The notes below the pieces were generated by a model. It had not been told where the DNA came from. It did no database searches and saw only the letters and a list, made by a program, of their open reading frames with translations. This document shows positions 22,053-32,017 of a DNA stretch of 64,000 nucleotides, piece after piece. Numbering within the stretch: position 1 is the first letter of the stretch; every line of letters starts with the position of its first letter. Origin of the DNA: Adiantum capillus-veneris (Eukaryota > Streptophyta > Polypodiopsida > Polypodiales > Pteridaceae). The translations under genes and the position numbers were made by a program. The DNA lies in contig CM043944.1 in NCBI GenBank assembly GCA_014529385.2, positions 78,137,884 to 78,201,883 on the forward strand, in the 5' to 3' direction.

Positions 22053-24100
22053 ATGGCCGAATACATCAACTCTCAATGGCTTGGTACTATTACCGAAGTA
22101 ATCCATCACACCATGTTTGCTTCACGCATCAATTTCCATCAAGGGGATAGACGTAATGTCAAGCCCATGGAAAACAAAGATAAAAATGATGCAAAAGGGA
22201 AATCCAATGCTCAAAATAATTCCCAAGGCACTTCCAACAACAACAATAACAACAACAACAATCGGTCCAAGGAGAAGGGAGTTTACAAAGGTAAAAACAA
22301 ACTCTCTCCTGAAGAGCTTGAAGCTTTTCGCAAGGACCATAAGTGTTTCAAGTGTGGGGAGCAAGGACATGGCTATCGTTCTTGCCCCAAGAAGAATACT
22401 CACAATGAGACTCCTAGGGCTTCCACCATCGAAGCTCCAAAAGAGGATGCTCATTGCAAAGGATCATCACTTTCCTATGCGTGGGGAAAGGTAAGAGAGC
22501 ATGATGCCTTCATCTTGTTTGACCCAAGCTCTACTCTCAACTTCATCTCAATAGAGTTGGCCACCAAGTTGGGCATTCAAGCTTTTGAGATGGGAGATAT
22601 AGTAACAGCTGATGCAGCTTTCAAGGGACAACAAGCCTCCGTTACTCCCTTGATTGGGAAGTTGAGGCTTCATGTCCAAAGCTATGTCGACAAAGAAGAC
22701 TTCTTTATCTCTCCTCTCCAACATCAGGATGTTATCCTAGGGGCACCATGGTTTGATCGCATGGCTGCCAACATGAAGTTCCCTGAAAGGAGAATTTACT
22801 TCACCTACAGGGGAAAGAACATGTATATAGATGCTAGTGAGCGTGGTCGCACTATTCCACTTGTAAATCCTCTTTCTTTTGATAAATCAATGAAGAGCTC
22901 AGTTTCTGCGTACATGATTTATGTCAAAGAGTCTCTAAAAGCTAATAATGTTTCATCAAATGAAAATGATAGGAATCAAGAAGAGTTAGACTTGTCTACT
23001 TTTCTAAAAGGATTCCAAGATGTGTTCATCGATGATATTCCTATGGACCTACCTCCAAAACAAGGGGATGATGACCATCGTATTGAGCTCCTTCCAGGAA
23101 GCTCACCGCCTAACAAACCTCCTTATCGAGTCTCACAAGCTCAACAAGAGGAGATTATGAGGCAAGTACAGGAATTGGTAGACAAAGGGATCGTGAGGCC
23201 TAGTTCCTCTCCCTTTTGTTCTCCAGTCCTTTTAGTGCAAAAGAAAGATGCTACATACCGTATGTGTGTGGACTATCGAGCACTAAACCATATCACTATC
23301 AAAAACAGATTTCCCGTGCCTCGGGTAGAAGATCTGTTTTATAAGCTACAAGGCTCTACCTACTTCAGTAGGATTGACCTTAAGAGTGGCTATCATCAAA
23401 TAAGGATAGTGGATGAAGATATCCTAACGACCGTGTTTCGCACAACATTTGGTCTTTATGAATATCAAGTCATGCCTTTTGGCTTGACTAATGCACCAGC
23501 TACTTTCAATCGTCTCATGGAGAAAATTTTTAGACCATATCGTAAATTCACTGGAGTGTTCTTTGATGATATCATCATCTACTCCAAATCTTTGGAGGAA
23601 CATAAGCAACATCTCCAAGTGGTTTTTCAAACCTTGAGGGAAAACAAACTTTTTCTCAACCAAAAGAAAAGTGAATTCTTCCTTCAAGAGATTCAATATC
23701 TAGGTCATATTATCTCTCACGATGGTATTCGTATGGATCCATCAAAGTTAGAGGTAATAAAATCATGGCCTAACCCAAGGAATCTACATGAGCTAAGAAG
23801 CTTTATTGGTATGTGTGCATACTATAGACGCTTCATAGCAAAATTCTCTCAAGTAGCAGGACCACTACACGACTTAACAAACAAGAACGTTAAGTTTGTA
23901 TGGACTGCTAAGGAGCAAAATGCTTTTGAAAAACTCAAAGAGAAGCTTACTTTCCAACCAGTCCTCGTGCTTTCGGATCTCTCAAAGCCATTTGAGGTCC
24001 AATGTGATGCGTGTGGTGATTGCCTTGGAGCGGTTTTGCTTCAAGAAGGGCATGCCATAGCATATGAGAGCCGAAGGCTCAAGAAGGGCATGCCATAGCA
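22053..24100 (+). pseudogene. pol: Element D zinc knuckle, protease, reverse transcriptase and start of RNase H
   Basis: Open for 681 codons. An Asn-run linker precedes the knuckle CFKCGEQGHGYRSC. The protease region has the loop LFDPSSTLNFIS, with Pro at the position usually occupied by Ser/Thr-Gly, and HQDVILGAPWF. The RT is complete: PSSSPFCSPVLLVQKKDATY, CVDYRALNHITIKNRFPVP, GYHQIRI, VMPFGLTNAPATFNRL, and the catalytic GVFFDDIIIYSKS with both aspartates. The thumb is LGHIISHDGIRMDPSKL. RNase H begins at FEVQCDACGDCLGAVLLQEG. The frame ends in the 38-bp tandem duplication at 24041-24116, which shifts the frame and creates a stop at 24096-24098. Confidence 0.85.
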
Positions 24101-24116
24101 TATGAGAGCCGAAGGC
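24041..24116 (+). repeat. 38-bp tandem duplication breaking element D pol
   Basis: 24041-24078 is repeated exactly at 24079-24116. Since 38 is not a multiple of three, the downstream pol is moved by two positions. This matches the observed frame change between the upstream frame and the segment ending at 25876. Confidence 0.9.
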
Positions 24117-25876
24117 TCAATAGTGATGAACGAGTCTTGGGCATTTATGAGAAAGAGCTTTTAGCTGTTCTACATGCCCTAGGCACATGGAAGCACTGCC
24201 TATTGGGGACTCCATTTATCCTATGAACCGACCACCAAAGTCTCAAGTATTTCATGACGCAAACCAAGCTTTCCGACAAACAAATGAGGTGGGAAAATTT
24301 TCTTTCGCAATTTAATTTCCATATTGCTCACATATCTGGTAAGCACAATCAAGTTCCCGATGCACTTTCACGACGACCAAAAGTTAATGCGGTGTCTATA
24401 GCTACTCACAATGATCTATCCTCTATGATAGATGAGTATGCTACTGACCCTGACTTTAGAGACATAATTTCAGCCCTTGCTTTGGGGAAGAAAGAGGAAC
24501 CATTCACCTTGCAGGATGGTTATCTTCTCCACGGCAATAGGCTATGTGTTACCCATTCCCTTCATGAGAAGGTTATGTATGAATCCCATGCTCCTCCATA
24601 TGCAGGGCATAGAGGTATTCAACCTACTCTCCGAGGAGTAGAGACGTATTTCTATTGGCCTACCATGAAAGTGGACATACAAGAGTATGTTTCAAAATGT
24701 GTAGTATGCCAAAAGACCAAGTATGATAGAGGGAAGCAACCTGGATTACTCCATCCATTGCCTATTCCAAATTCGCCATGGGAGAGTATATCCATGGATT
24801 TCATCTTTGGATTACCCAAGTCTATCCATGGGAATACAGGAATATGGACAATAGTCGACAGGTTTAGCAAGCAAGCACATTTTATTCCTGTCAAAAAGAC
24901 TATTAAGGCACATCAAATGGCAACTCTCTTCATATCTCAGATTTTCAAGCACCATGGATTACCCACATCCATCGTGTCAGATAGAGATCCTAGAATGACC
25001 AGTAATTTCTGGAAAGGTATCTTTGAAAATCTAGGAACAAGATTGAATTTCTCTTCAGCCTATCACCCACAAACGGATGGCCAAAGTCAGATAGTCAATC
25101 TTACGATACTCGATCTACTCAAGACTTATGTTACCGAAGTAGATCAACGCTCACAATGGGAAAAGTATTTACCTCTAGTAGAGTATGCCTACAATAATAC
25201 TGTCCATACTTCTACGGGGAAAGCACCTTTCGAGATCATAGAGGGAAGACCTAAAAGTCCCTTGCTACTCAAAGTACATGGGAAGATCTTCGCCGCCGAT
25301 GAGTATAGCCGTGACCTACAAGAATCTTTTCAAAATATTAGGGAGGCTATAGCCATCTCTCAACAAAGGAAAAAAGCTGCTGCTGATAAGCACAGAAGAG
25401 CCTTAATGTTCAAAGAAAATGATTGGGTCTTACTCAAGTTTCCTAAGGCTCGATTAAGGCAAACGACGGGCAAAAATCCTACGGGCCATCAAAAGTATTA
25501 TGCTAAACTAGCAAAAAGATACTATGGTCCTTTCCAAATCTTGAAGCCTATCAATGAGACGGCTTATCAACTCAAGTTGCCCAACCATTGGCTTATACAC
25601 AATGCCTTTCATGTAAGCCTACTTAAGCCCTACAAAGGAGAGCCACCAACTGAACCAATTATTGAAGACCCTCCCGAACTTGAAGACCAAGAAGAGGTGC
25701 TACAACCCGAAGCTGTCCTTCGGCATGAAGACAAGGTACTACGACATGGTAAGATAATCCGACGGTATCTTATTAAGTTCAAAAATTATCCTTTTGAAGA
25801 TGCTAAATGGATGCAAGGAGTACAACTTAAGGATAGTATGAACCTTGTCAATGCTTACAATGCTACATTAGAGTAA
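24117..25876 (+). pseudogene. pol: Element D RNase H end, integrase and chromodomain-like tail
   Basis: RNase H continues (EKELLAVLHALGTWKHCL), with TGA at 24224-24226 before TDHQSLKYF, explained by CGA-to-TGA. It then stays open to 25876. The integrase zinc finger is HAPPYAGHRG ... CVVCQKTK. The core has SMDFIFGLPK and SIVSDRDPRMTSNF, but the third catalytic position reads TDGQSQIVN, with Gln where Glu is usual. GPF and AFHVSLLKPYKG mark the C-terminal fold. The end (AVLRHEDKVLRHGKIIRRYL ... WMQGVQLKD) resembles a chromodomain, which in chromoviruses targets heterochromatin. Family call is firm; the chromodomain is weakly conserved. Confidence 0.85.
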
Positions 25877-26236
25877 GCAAATGTACAACTCTCTTTTAAA
25901 TGACTCATGTTTTTGTCTTATAAGACTAATCCTCTTTTTAATTGTGCACAAATTTAACTAGTATGCATGCTTAGAATCATGTTTGTGATGACGACGTCTC
26001 TCAAACACCAAGTAGAATTTGTCACTCTACTTTGGGAGAATGAAATGGACTAAAGAGCAGACATGCTTGTGGCAGCTATGTCTCCCAAGCACCAAATGGA
26101 TTAGTCATCCATCTTGGAAAGATGTCGTAGGGTAAAAAAGGGATCCTCTACCCGCTAACTACGATTGACTAATGACTAAGGCTTTATCTCTTCTACCTCA
26201 TAGTCGAGGACGACTATGATTTCAAGAGAGAGGTAA
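25877..26236 (+). other. 3' untranslated region and purine tract of element D
   Basis: Non-coding. It ends in TTCAAGAGAGAGGTAA just before the 3' LTR, the expected plus-strand priming site. Confidence 0.6.
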
Positions 26237-27868
26237 TGTCATAAAATCTAATATCTAACCAACCCAAATGATTTTCTCATATTAAATTGATCACTTAATG
26301 TGGGAGAATAAATGGGAACAAGTGTTAAGATATAGATATGTGCTTATAGATCTATCTCAACACGGGGCCAATAGTAAAGGGGCCCAAATGGGAGATGGTC
26401 TATCAAGAGAAAGGCTAACCAATGGAGCATAAGACCTTAGGGTTAGCTTCATTGAAGACCTCCAATAATGTGTGTAAAAGTCCTTTGACCTTAGGTAAGC
26501 TAGGGCTGAGCTTGAGGTGGGAACTCGGCCCAAGCTCAAGGTGCTTGTCGTGCTTGAGGTGCTTGTCCTGCTTGAGGTGCTTGTCATGCTTGACGTGCTT
26601 GATTAAGATGCTTGAGGTGCTTGGCTGGCTCCATGCTTGAGGTGCTTGACTTGGTGCATGATTAAGGTGCTTGAAGTGCCTTGAGAAGCTTGCCTGAGAT
26701 GCTTGTGGGAACACCCCCTACTTCAAGTGCTTAGTCATGCTTGATGACTAAGGGGATTGCTCATCCAAAGTCAAAAAGATCCCTACAAGGAGGGGGGCAA
26801 GCCTACAAGGGGGGGGGATGAGAGAGAACACACACACACACACAAGGGAAGCCCCAACTAGAAGAGGCAGCAAGGACACTTGTCAAGTTCCTCCTCATGT
26901 TGCCCTCATGGTGTGCCTGAAACCTATTGGTTGGCCACCCAAGGGGTCCAATGATAATTTAGGATATTTAATTAATTGATTTTGCATTTATCAAGTCCTC
27001 TCTCTCAAAGGGGAAAGGGGGACACTTGTCCCAAGGCTACCCATGTTGCTTGTAATGGCTCCTGCTTGTGATTGGCTAGGCCTGGAGGGGTCCAATGAGC
27101 TTCAAGCATGACCTACAAGGGGGGGTCGACCCAAGCAAGCTAGGGGGGTGCTTAGGGGGTATACTCACCCACACACACTCACAAACACTCTCACTGTGTA
27201 CTATGCAAAGTGCAAGAGCTCCCTCTCTTTCTCCAAGCAAGTAGAGGTTGAGAGCCTACACCAACACTCTTGGCTATGGAGTGAAAATCCATCCAAGAGC
27301 CATGCTTCAATGCTTGAGCTTGCCATCTATTTCTTCTTCATTACTATGCTATTATGTATGCTAGCACAAGAGTTATGATAAGTGAGGAACTAGCTCTTTC
27401 TCGTATGAAATGTTTCTTCTTCCTCTTCTCTACCCTCATTCCCTGCTAGCTCTCTCCACCTTCGAAGGTGTTTGAGGTCTTGGGACTGAGGCTTGGTATA
27501 GTTAAAGCTTTCTTCAAGTTTAGGTTATGCTATGATGATGATGCAAGAAGCTTTCCATCTTCATTGCATCACCTAGGTCACAAGGAACACAAAGAATGTA
27601 TTGTAACAAGTCTCCCTTTATGGGAGAAATCATAATACAAATGCCTATTGGAGGGGGGACCGGCTCCACATAAATCCGGTCCTCAACTGTTGTCATGCTC
27701 TCTAAATTCTCTCTCTTGCAAAAGTATTGTCTATGACAAGTTAACTAATTGCTATGATTATGTTGCTATCTTCAATTATGTCAACCCGCTATGCTCACAA
27801 AATCATTTCTTGAAAGTACTCTCATTAAATTCCGCTACTCTCAAATTGAATAGGCAAATTCCATTACA
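26237..27868 (+). repeat. 3' LTR of element D
   Basis: 1,632 bp, same ends as the 5' LTR. The length difference is mainly one extra CTTG-repeat unit near 26550-26600. A GCTAG flank follows. Confidence 0.9.
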
Positions 27869-29610
27869 GCTAGGGACATTGAGTTGACACTTGAGAATGA
27901 TCAAAACCCTCCCTCTACCCCTGCTTCAGGTCAAGGAGGGTGTCATTCATCCTTTGCTAGGGATTGTAGCTCTAATCCTATCGGAAGCTCTCTAACATAA
28001 GCTGAAGTGAAGCATGGACTAGAGGAGAACCTGCATCAAGTGGTCCTACTTTGCCTCGGGCATTTAGTAAACAATGGCTACTTGAACTCCATCTTAAGTG
28101 GACGCAAGCATTTGTTGCATGTGGAATTTCTTTTAATGTCATTTGAAATCCTATCGTCAAAGATGCTTTGATGAGCAAGGCAAAGAAGGGTTTTGTGGTA
28201 CCTGATTATAATAAGATGCGTACACAATACTTAGATAAAGTGAAAACTACATCAAAAAATGTTTTAAAACGCACAACTCTTGATCATGTGCCACGTATGG
28301 ATACACAATTACTCTAGATGGTTGGACAAATTGTCAGAAGAAACCATTGATTAATGTCATGTTGATTTGTCCAAGAGGTTCCATCTTTCTTGAGGCGATC
28401 GATACACCCTTGAAAGAGAAAACCAGTGGATATCTTGCTGGTGTGCATGAGCGTTCGATTAGAAGGGTAGGAGGACCTAAAAATGTGACAGCCATTGTCA
28501 CAGATAATGCATCTAACTAAAAAGCAGCTGGAAAAGCAATTGAAGCAAAGTATCCAGAGCTAACATGGGTTCCATGTGCTACTCACAGTTTAAATCTGCT
28601 CTTAAAGAACTTTGGGAAAGTTCCTTCTATTAAACAAACTCTTCTAGATGCAAACCACTTGGTGAAGTTTATAAGAGAGCATTCATTTTCTTATGCTTTG
28701 TTCAGAACAAAGTCCCCCACCAAAAATTTACAGATTTTTTGTGTGACCCATTTTGCAACAGCATATTACGTTCTATCAGCACTGCAGCAGGTTAAAGTGG
28801 CCCTTGTTGAAACAGTGACAGATAGAAGATGGGACATTTGGCTTGATAAATTTCCCAAGTATAAACCTGCTGCTGCAGCCAAATGCTATCAGCTTATAAA
28901 CTCTCTTATTTTTTGGAGAAATATAGACAAAATTGTTACTGTCACAGAACCCTTCACTCATCTGATACGATTAGTGGACAAAGAAGCCTCTATCTTTGGA
29001 CGGGTTTACTGGTACATGCATGAAGCCACTCGCAAGTTAAAAGACTATACATCTTATGCAGGAAAAGAGAAATCCATGATGATGTCGTTTGTCAAAGAAG
29101 ATGGGAGCAGCTGCATACTCCTTTGCATGGAGCAAGTTTTGTTTTAGATCCTAAGTTTTAGATGCATGAGCAATCTTCAAACAATGAAGTGATCAGTGAT
29201 TTAAAGAAAGTGTGTGCTCAACTACTAGGCAATGCGGATGGATAGGTGGCATACACATAGAAGATGGCATATACTAGCAGAGAAGGAATGTTTGGGGATC
29301 CTTGGCATATAGATGTTATCAAGACGATGAGCGCAACAGTTTGGTGGAAAGAGTACAGTGGAGAAAAAGCGGAACTTCAACATGTGGCTATGAGAGTAAT
29401 GTCTATTGCCACTTCGAGTGGTAGCTGTGAAAAAAATTGGTCTTCGTTTTCTTTCGTGCATACTAAAAAATGAAATCGATTAAGTCCTAAACGAGCTACG
29501 GATTTGGTTTATGTATTTTGTAATATGCGACTTAGGCACATGAAGATCAGCATAGGTCTTTTGCTATACGAACAAGAGCACGAGGCAATATCATGCCACA
29601 ATGCTGAACA
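27869..29610 (+). pseudogene. hAT transposase, main part (DUF659 and dimerisation domain)
   Basis: It continues the transposase after element D. The catalytic region reads TLDGWTNCQ (about 28309) with the first Asp, then HERSIRRVGGPKNVTAIVTD with the second Asp, followed by NASN and a TAA where Tyr is common. The DUF659-type sequence WVPCATHSLNLLLKNFGKVP is followed by an open 162-codon stretch (28659-29147; DRRWDIWLDKFPKYKPAAAA). The C-terminal hAT dimerisation domain is clear at 29290-29530: MFGDPWHIDVI, MSIATSSGSCEKNWSSFSFV, HTKKRNRLSPKRATDLVYV. Stops and frameshifts near 28000-28500 and 29145-29260 make it a pseudogene. It would have cut and joined the element ends in the nucleus. Confidence 0.85.
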
Positions 29611-30289
29611 GTTGTAGCAGTTGCCTCCTCTAGTACGATATGTAATGTCGGCTTGCTTCCTATTTGGTCTTTGTAGATCTTTGTTGCACAGACAAGATCT
29701 TTGAAGAGAGGATGAGCCACCAAATACTTGTTTCACATTTGCAAAACGTCCCTCACCTAATTGGGGTGCTTGCAAGTGAAAGATGGAATGCTCCCCAAGT
29801 AAGTGTAGGATAGGAGGACATATCGTACCATCCAAGTGTACAGCTAAGGGTTGAGCACCTGATTGAGGAGGTACATCCTCTTCTGTCCTAGGACGTTTTG
29901 AAGAGCCTTCAATCTTATCTTTGCTCTTCAATTATGAATGTAGCTGTGCTACAAGCTGCATTCACTCTTCGATTCTAGGTTTGGTTTTTATTTTTGGATG
30001 AACCATACTTTCAAAACTTCTAGCGACCTGACCCAATAATTGATTTACTGTGTTATGCATCACTCCATTAGTGCGTAGAGCTAGTTCAAACGAAACTGGG
30101 AATGCACTGCACAGCTTCAGTCAACATTGTTCCACAAGTTCAATCACAAAATCATCAAACTTTGCCTGCAATAGATCAAATGCTCGTCACAAATGATCGT
30201 TTGAAGCTCCATAGAGAGACAAAATCAGAGCATCACTAATGATTTTGCGATGCTGACGTGTTAACTTTGTCTATACCATGACTGAAGCC
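29509..30289 (-). pseudogene. Decayed second gene of the hAT, opposite strand, unknown function
   Basis: I do not recognise this protein. On the minus strand one frame runs from about 30289 to 29509 with only five stops in about 260 codons. Readable parts are KLTRQHRKIISDALILSLYG, FDLLQAKFDDFVIELVEQC, PVSFELALRTNGVMHNTVNQ and a basic patch, SSKRPRTEED, that could be a nuclear localisation signal. The last stretch after 29931 is uninterrupted for 140 codons. TTTTCAG directly upstream (minus) could be a splice acceptor. It converges on the transposase gene and its end overlaps the transposase antisense, so residues encoded below about 29610 are doubtful. Several of the stops, such as the TAG in MV-TKL, fit single C-to-T changes. 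Confidence 0.5.
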
Positions 30290-30479
30290 TGAAAATACAT
30301 GAAGCAAATATAAGTAAGGTAAATCTAGAATAGATAAAAATTTGACATATATGATTGTAAATAATTCTAAACAAAAACATTTCATGGACAATAATAACCT
30401 CCAATAATGAAAGATCGAAACATTTCATGCACCATAATAACAACAGTAATGAAAGACTTTAAAACATATATAATTTTTT

Positions 30480-31610
30480 CCTGCAGTGTGATGTAGTGGT
30501 CAGCAACAATCAAAGAGAAAAAAACATATAATAACAATCGCCTTGCAGTGCGATGCCATAGTTAGCAGCTGTCAGGGATGAAGAATTTATACTACCAAAC
30601 CTCTCTCTATAGTGCAACACGGTGGTCAGCAACAATTAGAGACGAGGAATCTATTAAATCCAATCAACCTAAAGTGTGACGCAATGGTCAAAGCATTCAG
30701 GATTGAAGGATGTAAAATATATATCTCCTCCCTGCAGTGCAACACGGTGGTCAACAGCAGCTAGAGATGAAGAATCCATTAAATCCAATCTCCTTGCAGT
30801 GCGATGAGATGGTCAGCAACAAGCAAGAACAAGCGATGGTCTCCTTGCAGTGTGATGCGATGGTCAGCAACAAGCAAGAACGATGGATTTAAAAAGTCTA
30901 AACCTCTCCCTGTAGTGCGACAACACGGTGGTCAGCAACAACCAAAGATGAGGAATCTATTAAATCCAATCTCCTTGCAGCGCGACACAATGGTCAGCAA
31001 CAACTAAGGACGATGGATTTAAAAATCCTAAACCCCTCCCTGTAGTGCGACACGGTGGTCAGCAACAACCAGAGATGAGGAATCTTTTAAATCAAATTTC
31101 CTTACAGCGCGACGCGATGCTCAACAGCAACCAAGGACGATGGATTTGACAACCCTAAACCCGTCCTTGCAGTGAGACATGATGGTCAGCAACAACCAGA
31201 GATGAGGAATCTATTAAATCCAATCTCCTTGCAGTGCGACGTGATGGTCATCAACAACCAAGACGATGGATTTAACAACCTAAACCCCTCCCTGCAGTGC
31301 AACATGGTGGTCAGCAACAACCATAGACGAGGAATCTATTTTCTTAAATCCAATCTTCCAATAGTGCGACGCAATGGTCAGCAACAACTAGAAAGAAAAG
31401 ATGTAAGTTAGCTAACTCCTCCCTGTAGTGTGACTCCGTGGGGTCAGCAACAACTAGGGACGAAAAGTCTAATTGAACAACCTAAGCTTCTCGTTGTAGT
31501 GTGATACGGAGGTCAACAATAGTCAAGGACGAAGCGTCTAAAGTCTAACCCTCCTTGCAGTGTGTCACGAGGATCAACACAGTCAAGGACGGGTGTCTAA
31601 ACCTACAGAC
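30480..31610. repeat. Tandem array of about 18 units, 62-bp spacing, hAT right subterminal region
   Basis: Each unit contains a core like CAGTGCGACGCGATGGTCAG followed by CAACAACCA and GAGATGAGG or AAGGACGATGG. Two unit types tend to alternate in the middle, giving a 125-bp higher-order period. Unit starts are near 30485, 30546, 30612, 30670, 30734, 30797, 30848, 30913, 30978, 31043, 31105, 31168, 31230, 31293, 31360, 31424, 31497 and 31558. Several units pair TCCTTG with CAAGGA around the core. Weaker GGTGCGAGCAAAGCTCCA-type copies follow to about 31710. Confidence 0.85.
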
Positions 31611-31873
31611 TAATGATGAGGTGTGAGCAAAGCTCCACAATGACAATGGTAGTAAAAAACAAAACATAAACTAACACTGAGGTGCGAGCAAAGCTCCACA
31701 ACAACAGTGTTAGCATAGAAATTGCACAAAAAAAAGGAAATAATACCAAAAAAATTACCAACTTTGTCTGTCTCGGTGCGGGCCTGCTCTGCTCGGGCTA
31801 TCCCTGCTCTCTCTCTACTATCCTCTCTCTCTCTCTAGCAGCTGTCTATATCTCTCTCTAACAATCACTATCG

Positions 31874-31897
31874 TGGCAGTTCGTTCGAACTGCCACA
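31874..31897. repeat. 11-bp-arm hairpin near the hAT right end
   Basis: GTGGCAGTTCG and CGAACTGCCAC are separated by TT only. It lies about 115 bp from the right end of the hAT. A protein-binding site or structural role is possible. Confidence 0.6.
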
Positions 31898-31925
31898 ACA
31901 CCTTTTTTAATAAGTCCAATAATAT

Positions 31926-31935
31926 TTCGATCGAA
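31926..31935. repeat. Subterminal palindrome TTCGATCGAA, right
   Basis: The same palindrome as at 17839-17848, 74 bp from the right end of the hAT. A second CAATCGAAATATAT-like copy follows. Confidence 0.4.
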
Positions 31936-31998
31936 ATATATATCAATCGAAATATATATTTTTAATATACGTACAATTTTTAATATACGGGCGTATAA

Positions 31999-32009
31999 AT
32001 GCAACTTAG
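31999..32009 (-). repeat. hAT right terminal inverted repeat
   Basis: ATGCAACTTAG, the exact reverse complement of the left end. The TSD copy GCTACAAG follows at 32010-32017. Confidence 0.85.
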
Positions 32010-32017
32010 GCTACAAG

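Larger units (their letters stand above)
19018..27868 (+). mobile_element. Element D: chromovirus-like Ty3/gypsy retrotransposon nested in the hAT
   Basis: LTRs at 19018-20633 and 26237-27868 both begin TGTCATAAAATC and end CCATTACA. A tRNA-iMet primer site follows the first and a purine tract precedes the second. The flanks are ACTAG on the left and GCTAG on the right, a 5-bp target duplication with one mismatch. The gag-pol reads in one frame from 21048 to 25876 apart from three stops and one 38-bp tandem duplication. It ends with a chromodomain-like segment. Orientation matches the transposase it interrupts. The LTRs differ by a few percent at most by eye, so it is younger than A and the hAT. 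Confidence 0.9.
17670..32009 (+). mobile_element. hAT DNA transposon with intact ends
   Basis: The left end CTAAGTTGCAT (17670-17680) and right end ATGCAACTTAG (31999-32009) are perfect inverted repeats. They are flanked by the 8-bp direct repeat GCTACAAG (17662-17669 and 32010-32017), the hallmark size for hAT insertion. Inside are a BED finger exon, a DUF659 domain, a hAT dimerisation domain, subterminal repeat arrays at both ends and a second gene on the opposite strand. Length is 14,340 bp, of which 8,851 bp is the nested element D. The transposase is disrupted, so it can no longer be autonomous. Confidence 0.9.

Noticed and set aside
22122-22454. Minus-strand hydrophobic ORF opposite element D gag
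   Set aside because: Shadow of the Asn-rich gag linker read in reverse; no independent support.
30480-31610. CRISPR-like array
   Set aside because: A plant transposon context, repeats and spacers not distinct, and units diverge along their whole length; it is a subterminal tandem repeat.
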